A stretch of DNA of 64,000 nt, taken from contig OY482863.1 of the NCBI GenBank assembly GCA_960531495.1, forward strand, positions 124,001-188,000, in the 5' to 3' direction. The stretch comes from Zeus faber (Eukaryota > Chordata > Actinopteri > Zeiformes > Zeidae). Position numbers and translations under genes: made by a program. Under the pieces are notes generated by a model. That model was given only the letters and a program-made list of their open reading frames with translations, made no database searches and was not told the origin of the DNA. This document shows positions 21,380 through 33,800 of this stretch, in pieces. Numbering within the stretch: position 1 is the stretch's first letter; each line of letters begins with the position of its first letter.

Positions 21380-21660
21380 TACTATGGTCTGTTATACAGT
21401 CTGCTCCGGCCTGCTCTCCAGGTATGCCTTGCATTCCGTTTTTGTCCAAACCACATGTTAGTGATGATCATGTTTTGCTCTTTACAAAAGGCATCCAAAC
21501 CTAAAGGTCCCACAATCTTTTTCCCTTTTTGTTCTCCTACTTTTGCATTAAAGTCTCCCACTGTGACATTTTCACCAAAGGTCATGTTTGCTTTTAATTG
21601 CTTCTGTTAGTTGGTCATAGAAAGTTTCAGTTACAGCAAATTCATTTTCCGCTATTGAAG
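21380..21660 (-). pseudogene. LINE endonuclease fragment (RTE-like)
   Basis: The minus strand gives TETFYDQLTEAIKSKHDL, then, after a frameshift, VTVGDFNAKVGEQKGKKIVG and CKEQNMIITNMWFGQK. GDFNAK is the core motif of the apurinic-type LINE endonuclease. The fragment is about 90 residues. It could belong to the family at 46884-47950. Confidence 0.6.
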
Positions 21661-22369
21661 CATGTTTTATGAAGTTTTGAACATATTCATGTTGATTTTA
21701 TTTTTACGCACATAATTCTATGACAGTATATAAACCAAAAATATTACTAGAATATAGACAAATTTGGTAATGCAATAAACTGAAAATAACATGGACCCTC
21801 TGGGTTGAAGGTAAGCAGAACCTCTTCAGCACTGTGAAAAAAATCATAATTCATAAAATTGATAACAATTCATATCATTAAATAATTTCTTAAATGATTA
21901 TGTTTATTATGAATAATTTGCTTCCATTCTTAAGATTTAAGTCAGAAGTATAATTTCCAGACTCCATTTAGGTAAGCAATGGAAGTCAATGGACAATTGG
22001 TCCAAAAGAAAATCTATTCTTCATTCCAGAAAAAGTGAGTCACAGTATGAGTTCCGTGAGTCACGGAATTAAATCAAGGTCAGGAATGCATATTGTTGCA
22101 AATATTCCACAAAATGTAGTATCAATTTAATTGTGGTCCTTTTCTTGAATTGCTTCTTTTTAACTCTATTTCACAAATAAGACAATGATCTGTAGAACTC
22201 GGCTGAGTATTGATAAAAAATATTATGAATTTAGAATATTTATAATTAACCATAAATAATGAAAAAAAAAAATATATATAGGATAGAGTAATCCAGATGT
22301 ATGTATAGTGCTGAATAGTAAAATAGTAATAGTACAATTGTTGACATATCCACGTGGATGAAGGATTAA
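21661..22369. other. AT-rich region, no gene recognised
   Basis: Minus-strand bases 22122-22200 could be another endonuclease scrap (STDHCLICEIELKRSNSRK), at low confidence. The rest is AT-rich. Confidence 0.35.
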
Positions 22370-23187
22370 CATCTTCAACTAAACCTGGTAAAAACGGAAC
22401 TGTGGTCTTCCCGCCCAAACAAGGTATTTATCCCAACATTGATATCAAAATTGACTCTTTATCTCTTGCTCCTATCAAGGCTGCAATGAATCTAGGTGTC
22501 ATTATCGATGACCAACTGACATTCTCGGACCATGTTGTCGCCGTCTCTCGGTCGTCCCGCTTCGCACTATTCAACAAAAGTCAGGCCATAACTGACTCAA
22601 TATGCCACTCAACTTCTGGTACAAACCTTGGTGATTTCCCGCCTGGACTCTAGCAACGGTGAAGCCACTGCAGATGATACAGAATGTGGCGGTGCGACTG
22701 GTGCTCAACCAGCCAAAGAGGGTACACATTACTCCGCTGCTTATCGCGCTCCACTGGTTACCTGTAGCTGCTCGCATCAAGTTTAAGTCTCTGATGCTTG
22801 CCTACAGAGTGATTGTTGGGAATGCGCCCACTCACTTAAATGCTCTTGTAAGAGCACAGCCGGATGCTGCGTTCGTCAAATGAGCATCGCCTGGCACTGC
22901 CGGCTGCACAGCCATGGCAATCCAGGCTATTCTCATTTGTAGTTCCACGTTGGTGGAATGAGCTTCCAAAAACCACCAGAGCAGGGGCCTCCGTCTCTGT
23001 CTTTAAGAAGCACTTGAAGACCCAGCTCTTCAGTGAGTACCTCCTCTCCTAACCTACAATTACTTAGCACTACTTAGCAGTATTTATTGTTACACTAATG
23101 TCTCTGCCGCAATGTAGCTTGAATGTTTTTCTCCCTTGTAAGTCGCTTTGGATAAAAGTGCTAAATGACAAAATGTAGATGTAATCT
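22370..23187 (+). pseudogene. L2-type LINE, C-terminal reverse transcriptase and 3' tail
   Basis: Frames give the post-catalytic part of an L2/Maui-like reverse transcriptase: NLGVIIDDQLTFSDHV, KPLQMIQNVAVRLVLNQP, HITPLLIALHWLPVAARIKF, FKSLMLAYRV, RLFSFVVPRWWNELP and VFKKHLKTQLFSEYL. A natural stop near 23050 is followed by a tail with CGCTTTGGATAAAAG and ATGTAGATGTAA. Two frameshifts (near 22600 and 22880) break it. The same tail recurs at 52136-52378. Confidence 0.7.
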
Positions 23188-23194
23188 AATGTCC

Positions 23195-25809
23195 AGCTCC
23201 ACACCCGACATGTTGGGGGTCGAGTACCTCTACTTCAGGGAGGTCTTCAGCAAGGCCAAGGCGACATCCCTTTCCCTGCACAGGCCGTATATTGCCATCG
23301 ACCTCCAGCCCGGCTCCACCCCCCCCAGAGGTCGCCTGTACTCCCTGTCCGCCCTGGAGAGAGAGGCCATGGACACCTATATTAACGATGCCCTGGCGGC
23401 GGGCATCATCCGTCCCTCCTCATCCCCGGCGGGGGTGGGCTTCTTCTTCGTGGAGAAGAAGGACAAGTCGCTTCGGCCCTGTATTGACTATCGCGGTCTC
23501 AACGACATTACGGTCAAGAACCGCTATCCCCTGCCCCTCATCTCATCAGCCTTCGAACTGCTGGAGGGGGCCACGGTGTTCACCAAGCTCGACCTCCGCA
23601 ACGCCTACCATCTGGTCCGGGTTCAAGAGGGGGACGAATGGAAGACGGCGTTCAACACTCCCTCCGGTCACTACAAATATCTGGTGATGCCCTTTGGTCT
23701 CACCAACGCCCCCGCCGTCTTCCAGGCCCTAAGCAATGATGTGCTCAGGGACATGCTCAACAAATTCGTCTTTGTGTACCTCGACGACATCCTGATCTTC
23801 TCCTGATCCCAAGCTGAGCACATCCACCACGTCCAGACGGCCCTGAAGCGCCTCCTGGAGAACTCACTCTTTGCGAAGGCGGAGAAGTGTGAGTTTCATG
23901 TCCCGTCCGTCTCCTTCCTGGGGTACGTCGTAGGGAGGGGGACTTTCCAGATGGACTTCACTAAGGTCTCCGCCGTCACCACCTGGTCCGCCCCGAACAC
24001 CCGCAAACAACTCCAGCGCTTCCTCGGTTTTGCCAACTTCTATCGGAGGTTCATCCAAGGCTACAGCACGGTGGCTGCCCCCCTCACAGCCCTAACTTCC
24101 TCCAAGGTGCCGTTTCGGTGGTCCGCCGCCGCCAACGACGCCTTCCTGGCCCTGAAGGCACGGTTCACTTCAGCCCCCATTCTGATATTGCCTGACCCCG
24201 AATGGCAGTTTGTGGTTGAAGTGGACGCCTCCGATGTGGGAGTTGGAGCTGCTCTATCCCACAGAACCGCCTCCGACCAGAAGCTTCATCACTGCGCCTT
24301 CTTCTCCAGGCGTTTAACCCTGGCCGAGAGGAACTACGACATCCGGAATAGGGAGCTTCTCGCCGTCAAATTGGCCCGCGAGGAGTGGCGACCCTGGCTA
24401 GAGGGAACCCAGCTGCCGTTCCTGGTGTGGACCGACCACAAGAACCTGGAGTATATCCAGTCCGCCAGGAGACTGAACTCCCGTCAGGCCCGTTGGGCGC
24501 TCTTCCTAACAAGGTTCAATTTCTGCCTCTCCTATCGGCCGGGGTCACGCAATATCAAACCTGACGCCCTGTCAGGGCAGTTCCAGGCGAAGGAGGAAGA
24601 CGTTGCTGACCCTGACACCATTCTACCGTCCTCCCTTCTAGTTGCCACACTCACCTGGGAGGTGGAAGAGAAGGTCAGAGCCGCCGCCCAGGACCAACCT
24701 GGACCCAGCGCATGTTCGCCCGACTGTCTGTTCGTCCTGCCTGACCTCCGGTCAGAGGTTCTCCAGTGGGCCCACAACTCCCGACTCACCTGCCACCGAG
24801 GGATCCAGCGGACGAAGGAGGTCGTCCAGCGTTGCTTCTAGTGGCCCTCCCTGGGTGAGGACGTCCGAGGGTTCGTCAATGCCTGCCCCACCTGTAACCA
24901 GCACAAACCCTCTCTTCTTGCTCCTGCTGGTCTCCTACACCCACTGCCGATTCCTCATCGCCCCTGGTCTCATATCTCCGTGGACTTCGTCACCGGTCTG
25001 CCACCGTCTAGCGGCAACACAACCATCCTGACCGTGGTGGACCGGTTTAGCAAGATGGCTCACTTCGTGCCTCTACCGAAGCTCCCGTTGGCCTAGGGCA
25101 AAGCTAGGCTATTATTGTACCACGTTGTCCGCCTCCATGGCATCCCGGTAGATGTTATATCCGACCAGGGTCCCCAGTTCGCCTCTGTCCTCTGGAGGGA
25201 GTTCTGGCGCTCCTGGGAGCCACCGTAAGCCTCTCTTCAGGGTACCACCCCCGGTCCAACGGCCAAACGGAGCGGAAGAACCAGGAGATGCAGACAGCCC
25301 TTCGCTGCATGACATCACAACACCCGTCGTCCTGGTCCGAGCAGCTTTTGTGGGTGGAATATGCCCACAACACCCTGACCAGTTCTGCCACAGGCCTCTC
25401 CCCCTTCCAGTGCGCCTACGGCTTCCAACCGCCTCTGTTCCCGGCCCTTGAGAAGGAGGCTTCCTGCCCGTCCGTCCAGGCCTTCATTCGCTGCTGCCGC
25501 AGGACCTGGACCTGGGCCCGGGCCGCACTCCTCCGAGCCGCTGGCCGCAACGCCTCTGCCGCCAACCATTGCCGCTCCCAGGCCCCGGAGTACCAGCCGG
25601 GCCAGAAGGTCTGGCTCTCCACACGGGACCTCCCCCTTAAGGTGGAATCCAAAAAGCTGGCTCCTCGGTTCATCGGCCCATTCATGATCGAGAAGGTCGT
25701 CAACCCGGTGGCAGTGCGGCTCAAGCTCCCCAGGTCCATGCGCGTCCATCCCACCTTCCATGTGTCCAAAGTTAAGCCGGTCCAGGAGAGTGCTCTGGTC
25801 CTTGCCTAA
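23195..25809 (+). pseudogene. Sushi-like chromovirus pol, copy 1
   Basis: A Ty3/Gypsy pol runs from the N-terminal side of reverse transcriptase. It has [33 protein letters not shown], the catalytic YLDD at 23777-23788, then RNase H ([31 protein letters not shown]) and integrase (zinc-binding CPTCNQHK, then VDFVTGLP and SDQGPQF as DDE residues). In-frame stops are TGA 23804-23806 (CGA to TGA), TAG 24839-24841 (Trp codon) and TAG 25094-25096. A one-base deletion near 25203 shifts the frame. The C-terminal chromodomain seen at copy 2 is cut off at about 25805. Neither gag nor an LTR is present. The GC-rich composition stands out from the AT-rich surroundings. Confidence 0.85.
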
Positions 25810-25884
25810 AGCACATGCTGTTCAGATAGTGTTTTGCACATATGTTATCGTGGAAGCGGACAAGGAGGATTTTGCCTGTACAAT

Positions 25885-26080
25885 ATTGTGGTGGATGGGG
25901 AGGGAGGGATAGTGAGGGAAAGAGGTGGAGGGAGAGAGAGGAGGGGGGAGGAGTAGGGGGGCAGAGGGGGAGAGAGGTGGAGAGGGAGGGAAATGGAGGA
26001 GAGAGAAGAGGATGGAGACAGAGGAGGGGGATGGATGGATGGAGGAACAGAGAGAGGGATGGAGGGGTGGTGATGGATGT
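25885..26080. repeat. Purine-rich (GGAGA)n tract
   Basis: About 195 bases, nearly all A and G on the plus strand, adjoining the broken end of the sushi-like copy. Confidence 0.9.
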
Positions 26081-26089
26081 GGTTGTGTC

Positions 26090-26530
26090 CTGATGTAGTT
26101 AAACTGGATGTTGAAGGACGTTTAAAAATCAATTCCCTCTTTTGTGACAAACTGCGATCGCTTCCCCTTTATAACAATGGATATCTGTAATTACGCCAGA
26201 CTCGTAAGCGATCCACTCGTAGTGAACAATTCTCTGAAAGGACTCAGGAGTTTGGACTCATTCCGGCAAGAGTCATTCATTGGCAACTTGCAAACCGAAG
26301 ATAATTACTCAGGATTCAATAAATGTGAAAAAAAAGTTTGAAGGCATCTCATGTACAGTCATTCCTATTGAATGAGACCAAATTACGCTTTGCATTCCGC
26401 CGAGAATACATAATTTGGGCAGAAGTGAATTGTCTGAAAAAATTGAATGAGTCTTTTCATCGAGTCATTCGTAAAGAGCCGGCTCTTCAAAAAGAGGCAA
26501 ACATTTTTTATCATGAGTAAAAATTTGTTA
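26090..26530. repeat. Dispersed repeat with AAGAGCCGGCTCTT motif
   Basis: The words GACTCA-type, ATGAGTCTTTTCATCGAGTC and AAGAGCCGGCTCTT (a 14-base palindrome at about 26475) resemble 36010-36260. It looks like a degenerate fish DNA transposon. No coding part remains. Confidence 0.45.
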
Positions 26531-26719
26531 AAATACGGTAGATTGTGTGAATGTGGGGGAGGGTAAAAGTCTCTGAAAACGGAATATACTTAAGTAATTT
26601 CAGGTAATTAATAAAATAGTAAATTACAGTCACAAAGTACAAAAATACAAAAAAAACCTGAAAAAAAATGAAAAAAGGAGAAGTCCACCCTCCATGACAC
26701 ATGGCAGCCATTGCCCCCG

Positions 26720-27010
26720 ATTATTATTATTATAATTTTTTTTCATTTTCTAAAATTTGGGGTTTGACCTTCAGCGCTGAGTAATTCTATGTAATGCGAC
26801 ATGATCTCGCCTAATAAAAACATCCTCCGCCATATAAACACCATCCGTCACTCAGATGGAGAGATAAGCTCCCGAATCGATGGCACCATACCCCCTCATT
26901 TAAAACATCATTAAACACAGCCTTACTGCCATCCTTCTGATTAACGGTAATGTTCCGCTCATAAATGGATCATTACGTTTCCCCAATTTATGACTTTGTA
27001 CCTGTAAGCA
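26720..27010. other. Unique island, possible conserved non-coding element
   Basis: The sequence is not repeated in the window and carries words such as GAGTAATTCTATG, CTGATTAACGG and CCATATAAAC. No frame with motif. Function is inference only. Confidence 0.22.
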
Positions 27011-27204
27011 TCATATCTTCAGCATGGCTGTAATTTTGTTATTTTATTATTATTATTATTGTTCCATCCATAATGTTCGGATTATTATTGTTATTTTAAT
27101 TCTTCTTGCCATTTTTTCAGAGTCTTTATTATCGCCTTACACAATAAGGTATGCTGGCCACAAGTATAAACAACAAATAATAACCCTAACCATAACCCTA
27201 ACCT

Positions 27205-28003
<799 letters not shown>

Positions 28004-28179
28004 GATGTTGAGCCGCGTGGGTGCTGATTGGGCCGATTCGAGGCAACTTGGCGGCTGCGGGAAAGGGAACCGTGCTGTCGTCCACAGCAGGTTCTTGACC
28101 ATGCCCCTTGGTCCGCCACATACCTCCACCGCCCAACTTAGGCTGGGGGGCAATCCGGCCAACAGCCAACTCACCCCCC

Positions 28180-28500
28180 ACCCCCCCAGAGCTGGAGAGA
28201 AAGTTAGCCATCTGTGCCGCCAGACCATCTGCGCCACCGGCCTATGCACCACCCGGAAGTTAAAGGGCTGGAGAGCCAGGTACCACCGGGTGATCCGAGC
28301 GTTTGTGTCCTTCATGCGGTAGAGCCACTGCAGCGGGGCGTGGTCCGAACAGAGGGTGAAGGCTCGTCCCAGGAGGTAGTAGCAGTTGGAACCGACTGCC
28401 CACTTGATGGCTAAACACTCCTCCACCGTTCTCGACTCCCGCTCTGAGAACTTGCGGCTGAGGTACAGCACTGGACGCAGAAGCATAACCCAAGCACAGC
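28180..28500 (-). pseudogene. RNase H domain of the Gmr1-like element
   Basis: The minus strand reads VLYLSRKFSERESRTVEECL, AIKWAVGSNCYYLLGRAFTL, CSDHAPLQWLYRMKDTNARI and TRWYLALQPFNFRVVHRP. This is the Gypsy RNase H that removes RNA from the RNA-DNA hybrid; the acidic residues in VEECLAIKW and CSDHAPL are kept. The frame runs on into the Rex1 tip upstream and is lost toward the LTR. Confidence 0.75.
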
Positions 28501-28534
28501 ACCCACATGCTGCATACGCTCCCAGGTGTCGCTG

Positions 28535-28770
28535 TGAATTCAAGTTCAAGTTCAAGTTCAAGAGATTATAGATTAGACATATACATACGGTCATACATAT
28601 ATGCAGTGAAATGTCATGACACCCAGTGTCATGCCGCACAACCCTAACCCTAACCCTAACCCTAAACTTAACCCTAAGCTCTAAAAATACTAAAAAATAC
28701 CAAAATGTGCGTAATCGACACAAGGTGCTCGCGCAGGCAGGGAGAGGCGCCACAATCACGATTCTGGGTT
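28535..28770 (-). mobile_element. Rex1 tip with interstitial telomere-like repeats
   Basis: Reversed Rex1 3' end with four TTCAAG units at 28539-28562 and ATATATGCAGTGAAATGTCA at 28594-28614. It is followed by four CCCTAA-type units (about 28642-28668), the vertebrate telomere hexamer, and an AT-rich stretch. It replaces part of pol between reverse transcriptase and RNase H. Confidence 0.6.
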
Positions 28771-28779
28771 CTATAATTA

Positions 28780-29183
28780 TATAATAGAATTGATAACGTA
28801 ATCTAGGTAGGCCGCATCGTATGCTACATGTGGATGCAGGACGCGGTCCATTAGTCTCTGAAAGGTGGCTGGGCCACTGAACAACCCGAACGGAAGTGTG
28901 TGAAAGTGGTATAACCAAACGAAGTGGAGAACGCCAATTTTTCCTTCGGCTTCTGAGACAAGGGAATCTGCCCGTAGCCCTTGGTTACATCCAGGGTCGT
29001 GAAAAAACAAGCTGTACCTAACCAGTCGAGAAGTTCATCAACCTGGGGCATCAGGTAGGCATTGAACTTGGACACCTCTTTCACCCTTCGGTAGTGCACG
29101 CAGAACTGGACTGTCCCATCGGGCTTACCCACCAGCCTGATGGGACTAGACCAGTCAGTCGTGAACTCCTCTATTTCGCACAT
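28780..29183 (-). pseudogene. Reverse transcriptase domain of the Gmr1-like element
   Basis: The minus strand gives DWSSPIRLVGKPDGTVQFCV, HYRRVKEVSKFNAYLMPQVD, FFTTLDVTKGYGQIPLSQK, HTLPFGLFSGPATFQRLMD and, after a frameshift near 28900, AAYLDYV, where the active site in intact relatives is YLDD. It lacks the second aspartate, so it is dead. The region after YLDY is replaced by the Rex1 tip and telomere-like repeats. Confidence 0.75.
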
Positions 29184-29729
29184 GTCCAGCCTCTAATTCC
29201 GCCTGTACGATCTTGCGTTTGTGTTCGGGCAGGCGATAAGTCCGAGAGGGCACCTTCACCCCCGGAGTCTCCATCTGCCCCAACTCATCCCGCTTAATGA
29301 CCGGCGTGACAAGAGCCATGGACGCCTCCTCCCTCCATTCTTTTAAGAGGTTTAGGGGAGAAATCTGTGTTGCCCCCTGCCTGTCAGACTGTTCGACCTC
29401 ATAATTGACCTCGCCAACCCACCGTGTGACCACAAAAGGCCCTTGACCCTTGACAATTAAGAGCTGGATGTAGGGAGCAAAACTAACACCCTGTCTCCCA
29501 GTTCAAATTGTCTGAGTCGAGCCCCCCAGTTGTATATGAGGCGTTGATGTTCCTGAGCCCAGAGCAAATTCTCCCGTGATAACGGCCGAACCAGCAGGTG
29601 TAATTTTGCTCTCAGGTCCAAAACATACTGTATTTCATTCTTACTGGTGCTAGGACCTTCCTTCCAGTTTTCTTTAATTAGGTTCAGCACCCCGTGCCAA
29701 CATGGGACTCCTGCCAACGAAGAGTTCAA
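29155..29729 (-). pseudogene. Integrase C-terminus and linker of the Gmr1-like element
   Basis: The minus strand reads GVLNLIKENWKEGPSTSKNE, IQYVLDLRAKLHLLVRPLSR, RQFELGDRVLVLLPTSSS, then, after a frameshift and stop near 29450, GQGPFVVTRWVGEVNYEVEQ (a GPY/F module) and LNLLKEWREEASMALVTPV. The GPY/F module belongs to the end of Gypsy integrases, yet the reverse transcriptase follows within 300 bases in the same direction. The catalytic DDE core should lie upstream, where repeat X now sits. Confidence 0.7.
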
Positions 29730-29746
29730 AGGGATTCAAAATAATT

Positions 29747-30712
29747 CTTAAATCATCAAGAACTGCTGCAATAACTCTGTCCTGTGGATGACCTGTAGAT
29801 TGACAAGAGCACAGTTTTTGGTTTTTGAAAGCCACCACCAACCTCCCTCTTTGGAGAACTATTTATCATGTTTGGGTCTATAAACAACTGATCACTACTC
29901 CAAGAGGGGCAGAATCACCACGGGTGAGACAAATAAACATAGAAACAAACAACAATTATACAAAAACATGAACACTGGATGACAACATGTATTGAAAAAC
30001 AATGAATTAGGTCCAGGAAAACTGGAGCTACAACTAGTCATGATGTCCAACGTTGAGTGTACATGACTTATCCCCATTGGTACTGGTGTAGAAGGTCGGT
30101 ATTATGTCGCGGCGCCTCCAAGCAGCGGATGGGCCCCCCGAAATCCATGACCCAGTCCTAGGGAGCATGAGAAGACCCTGCACCCCAGGGGCGCACACAT
30201 ACAACCAACCCCCAGGTGCAGGCACAAGACGCAGCAGCCGCACAGAACCCGGGCCATGGGCAGGCCCGGATCACGGCCCCACAGCGACAGACAGACACCC
30301 CGCCGAGCCGCCCGCCCCACACCCGGCACAAGGGGGAGGCCCGCCCCACCGCAGCCGACCAGACGCCCCGCTCGGCGTGAGTGGAAAGTGCCCATACACG
30401 TACCTCGATGTTACCCCTCCCCCCCGCCGATGCTGGCAGTGCCAGGTATACAGGCCCTCCACAGAGAAGAAGAGAAGCAAAAGGCCAACAGCCGCCCCCA
30501 CACCCCAACCCACACCCACAATGGCAAGCAGTCCCCCCGGGGGTCCCGGAAGGCACCCAGCGGCGCTGTCCGCAGCCCCGCCAGGTCGCAGCACATCCCA
30601 AGCCACCAGGCGCAAGCCTAGTGCTTGGGCCCACCCGACCGCCCCCCAGCCAACCAAGCCCCCACACCGACCCGCCAGCGACTGGCCACCCCTGAAAAAA
30701 AAAAATCCCAGT
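29747..30712 (-). mobile_element. Repeat X, copy 2 (longest)
   Basis: Inverse orientation to copy 1. It runs from CATCAAGAACTGCTGCAATA (29755) to an A-rich stretch at 30695-30708 and includes a 600-base C-rich, GC-rich part (30110-30700). Several frames are open for 100 to 280 codons there on both strands, but their composition (Pro, Ala, Arg) follows from the base bias. X splits the gag-protease part from integrase. Confidence 0.6.
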
Positions 30713-30829
30713 GCTCAATGTGTGCTGTTGGTAATTGCAGCCGCCCCTGTACCCGTTGCGCCCGCCGACGACCCCTCTGTGTCACTGTGCACCTTGCAAC
30801 ACTCACATTTCCCTACCGACCGTGAATGC

Positions 30830-31885
30830 GCTCCCCTAACCTCTCATCAACACGTCAAACCCTGGCCAATCTGTGCTAAAATGAGTGATTGTGACAAGCC
30901 ATTCACCTGCTTTTTTCCCTTGTCACGAATTTCGAGCCAGACCATCGGATACGTGTGATAGCCCATGCACACAACGAACCTCCACCAGTGACGCCTCCAC
31001 CAAAGACCTGAGTCGAACCAGGCATTGCTGGACCATCGTCTGCGAACAGCCCGAGTCTAGAAAAGCCTGATGTCTACCCCCTTGTAGCCTTACCGGTACT
31101 TGGTAGGCCCCTTTCCGACCGGGGGAGGGGTCCGGCGGGCTGGCGACACAGACCACTTTGCCGAGTGCAGTGTCCACCCGCAGTGTCCGCACCCCTGCCC
31201 AGACCTCTGCGCAGCTCCCTGACTTTCTGCGGCAGATCCGTCCTGGGAGCTGAGGGGGGACAGAGATGGGCCGCATGGGAACGAGAGAGCACCACAGAAC
31301 CCAGTGAATCCCGCATAGGTCCATTGTCCAACTTGGCACCGCGACGTGCTGGCGACCTGACGAATCCCGCGTGGGTCCTGGGTACGGACATAGCACCCCC
31401 CAAGACATTCTCCTCCGAGCCACTGCGACGAGCTGGAGACTCGGCGAATCCCACGTGGGTCCTGGGTACGGACATAGCGCCCCCCAAGACATTCTCCTCC
31501 AAGGCACCGCGATGGGCTGCAGACCTGGCAAATCCCGCGTGGGTCCTGGGGACGGACGCGGCTCTGGTCCTCTGGCCGGCTCCCGGTCAGCGGTGGTGGG
31601 CTGGCTCCCGGTCGGCGGTGGCAGGCTGGCGGCCCCAGGGAGCTCACGCTGGCTCACGAGGACATACGCCAGCTGGCAGGGGAGATACTCCCACTTCTCC
31701 TCCAGGTCCGCGAGGCATTTCTGCAGCCAGCAGATCAGCTCCGGGGCGCCTTTCACTCGGCGCCCCGGAGCCCCACATTGGACAGCACATGTAGTGCTCT
31801 CTGCCCACAGGTAAGGGTTTAGGGAGGGGTCTTTCTGGCCGTGTTGCACCAACATGGAGAGGGTGTTTATTGTCGCCTTACGCAA
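30830..31885 (-). pseudogene. Gag and aspartic protease of the Gmr1-like element
   Basis: The minus frame from 31885 (320 residues) starts just after the LTR. It holds a gag-like region with a 28-residue tandem repeat (residues about 110-185) and ends with GAYQVPVRLQGGRHQAFLD, the start of an aspartic protease with DSG at 31049-31057 (residues 277-279). The C-terminal protease part continues in shifted frames to about 30830 (DWPGF-type end). The protease would cut the Gag-Pol polyprotein. The stop near 30923 and frameshifts make it inactive. No zinc knuckle is obvious. Confidence 0.6.
31336..31560 (-). repeat. 84-base in-frame tandem repeat in gag
   Basis: Units start at 31341, 31425 and 31509, spacing exactly 84 bases (28 codons), about 2.6 copies. 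Each includes CGTGGGTCCTGGG-type and CCAAGACATTCTCCTCC. A period divisible by three keeps all frames open. Confidence 0.8.
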
Positions 31886-32158
31886 AAAGGTATGCTGGCC
31901 ACAAGTCTTAATAATAAATGATGATTAGTATAATAATTATAATGTAAATAATGATCGTCTTGGGCGCAGGAGGATTGGCGTTCCTCTGCTGGGCTGCTGA
32001 CGAGCCTGTGCGCCGATCCCCTCTGCAAGTCAACCAAACATTCAGAAATCTCCCGAATCGAGGCAGCTTGGTGGCCGCGGGAGGAAAAGGGAAAGAAAAC
32101 CATGCTGTTGTCCGCAGCCGGTGCTTGACCACGCCCCTTTGTCCACCATAATCATCCA
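31862..32158 (-). repeat. 5' LTR of the Gmr1-like element
   Basis: About 300 bases. The minus-strand start ATGGTGGACAAAGGGGCGTGG and end CGCCTTACGCAAAAAGGTAT (plus-strand view of the right end) match the pieces around X at 27115-28130. AATAAACACC lies at the downstream edge on the minus strand. Confidence 0.65.
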
Positions 32159-32159
32159 A

Positions 32160-32659
32160 TTGACTTTACATGTGCAAGTTGTGGCTACGACCCTCCATTC
32201 CCACCGTGCGAGCAGCATCGTGTGGACTCCATCGCTCCGTAGTGGTTACAAATTGTGTGTGTGTGTGTGTATATCATTTTAGCCACTTGACGTACGCTGG
32301 GCGTTTCATTTGATATTTGATTATTTTTCCCTTTTTGTAAATATAAACACATTCTGTTCCATCGAACCTGGTGCCTTGTCCTTATTTCGCAGCAGTGGAT
32401 CCAGTCCTAACACACAAACTGTAGGAGGGTAAAACAGTCCAAAACATGTTCTGTGTTTGTGACCTCACACATGGAGTTCTCTTTCAGCTCCAGAGCAACG
32501 GGTCTGAATCGTGTCCATTTTATTTAAGTCCCAAAAGTTAAAAACGTGGCTGAAGCGTCTGTGAGGGACATGCAGTGTTGAATCCGTTTGAATGGAAGGG
32601 TGTTGTTGGGAACTTCCACACGGAGTGCTTTCCTTCCACAGAGACACCGTGAGGCAGGA
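32160..32659. other. Possible further LTR end; otherwise unrecognised
   Basis: Bases 32330-32405 (AATATAAACACATTCTG, CGAACCTGGTGCCTTG, CAGCAGTGGATCCAG) look like an LTR polyadenylation region followed by a primer-site border, but no partner LTR is seen. A (TG)8 lies at 32252-32268. Confidence 0.3.
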
Positions 32660-32910
32660 CTCTGTGGATGACAGGAAGTAGACAGGGACCTTACAGGAAG
32701 TAGACAGGGAGCTGACGGGAAGTAGACAGGGAGCTGACAGGAAGTAGACAGGGAGCTGACAGGAAATAGACAGGGACCTGACAGGAAGTAGACAGGGACC
32801 TGATAGGAAGTAGACAGGGAGCTGATAGGAAGTAGACAGGGACCTGACAGGAAGTAGACAGGGACATGACAGGAAGTAGACAGGGACCTGACAGGAAGTA
32901 GACGGACACC
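32660..32910. repeat. 22-base minisatellite
   Basis: About 11 units of AGGAAGTAGACAGGGACCTG plus two bases, with A/G swaps at one or two positions. 22 is not a multiple of three, so the 72-codon minus frame through it is an artefact. There are no distinct spacers, so it is not a CRISPR array. Confidence 0.95.
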
Positions 32911-33119
32911 TAATTTTTAGGATAAAATCAAAACTCGCAACAAGTGTATCAGCTTGTATTAGTAATTCTGCGTTTAACCAGGAGTCTGAAAAATTGCATC
33001 ACCGCATCATTACATCAGTCGATGCTGCGTTCAAGGACAACTTGGAAAATTGTAACTCGTTATAGACGTAATGCTGATCTGAAGAGGAGCGACAGCACAA
33101 ACTGATGATATGATCCATG

Positions 33120-33380
33120 GGAACTTAAAAATTATTATTTTCGAGTAATAATTAGTATTATCATTATTATTGTTATTATTATAAAATAACAACATAAAAA
33201 TGCATATATTATAAATTATATATAATAATCCAATGTTTTATTATGATGATTATTATTATGATGAATAGGATAATGATGCTGATTATTATTATAAAACATA
33301 CAAATAATTATTATTATCATCATAGTCATTATCATCATAATAATAACTGATCATATAACATCGTCAAATTATGAATTAGA
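33120..33380. repeat. Degenerate ATT/ATG-rich array
   Basis: Short units of ATT, TATTAT and GATGAT without clear period. Confidence 0.8.
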
Positions 33381-33394
33381 AAAGTTAATAATCT

Positions 33395-33800
33395 GTCTGT
33401 CTGTCTTTCTCTAGGCGGTTTGTATGCGCCAATTCCTTTCAAACAGATGAATGGAATAACTATATTTTTTCCCCCCAACAGCCATTTCCTTCAATGTTGG
33501 GATTATCCGGGATATTGATTAGAAAAAAACAAAACACACACATATACACATATACACATGTACACTTAAACATAGTATACACTCATACTGTACACTCCAC
33601 ATATAAACCTTGTTATTGTCCTGAACTTTCAAATGGAATCCATCCATCCATTCATGCATCCATCCACCCATTCATCCATCCATCCATCCATATATCCATC
33701 CATCCATCCATCCATCATCCATCCATCCATGTAATCATCCATCCATCCATCCATTCATTTATTCATCCATCCATTCATCCATTTATTTATCCATACATGC
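33395..33800 (+). repeat. Duplicated module copy A with (CATC)n
   Basis: A (CTGT)n edge is followed by a 115-base block (CGCCAATTCCTTTCAAACAG, GGGATTATCCGGGATATTGA). An alternating CA/TA stretch and (CATC)n at 33640-33795 follow. The block recurs at 38020-38135 and, more diverged, at 37640-37810. Confidence 0.7.

Noticed and set aside
24642-25451. Alternate frames in the sushi-like copy
   Set aside because: GC-rich shadow frames; the pol frame explains the region.
28620-28680. True telomere
   Set aside because: Only four units, inside a transposon.
30104-30958. 284-codon Pro-rich plus frame
   Set aside because: Lies in the GC-rich core of repeat X, where stops are rare on both strands; no motif, and it overlaps equally long minus frames.
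32660-32910. CRISPR-like array
   Set aside because: 22-base units are contiguous with no spacers; eukaryotic minisatellite.
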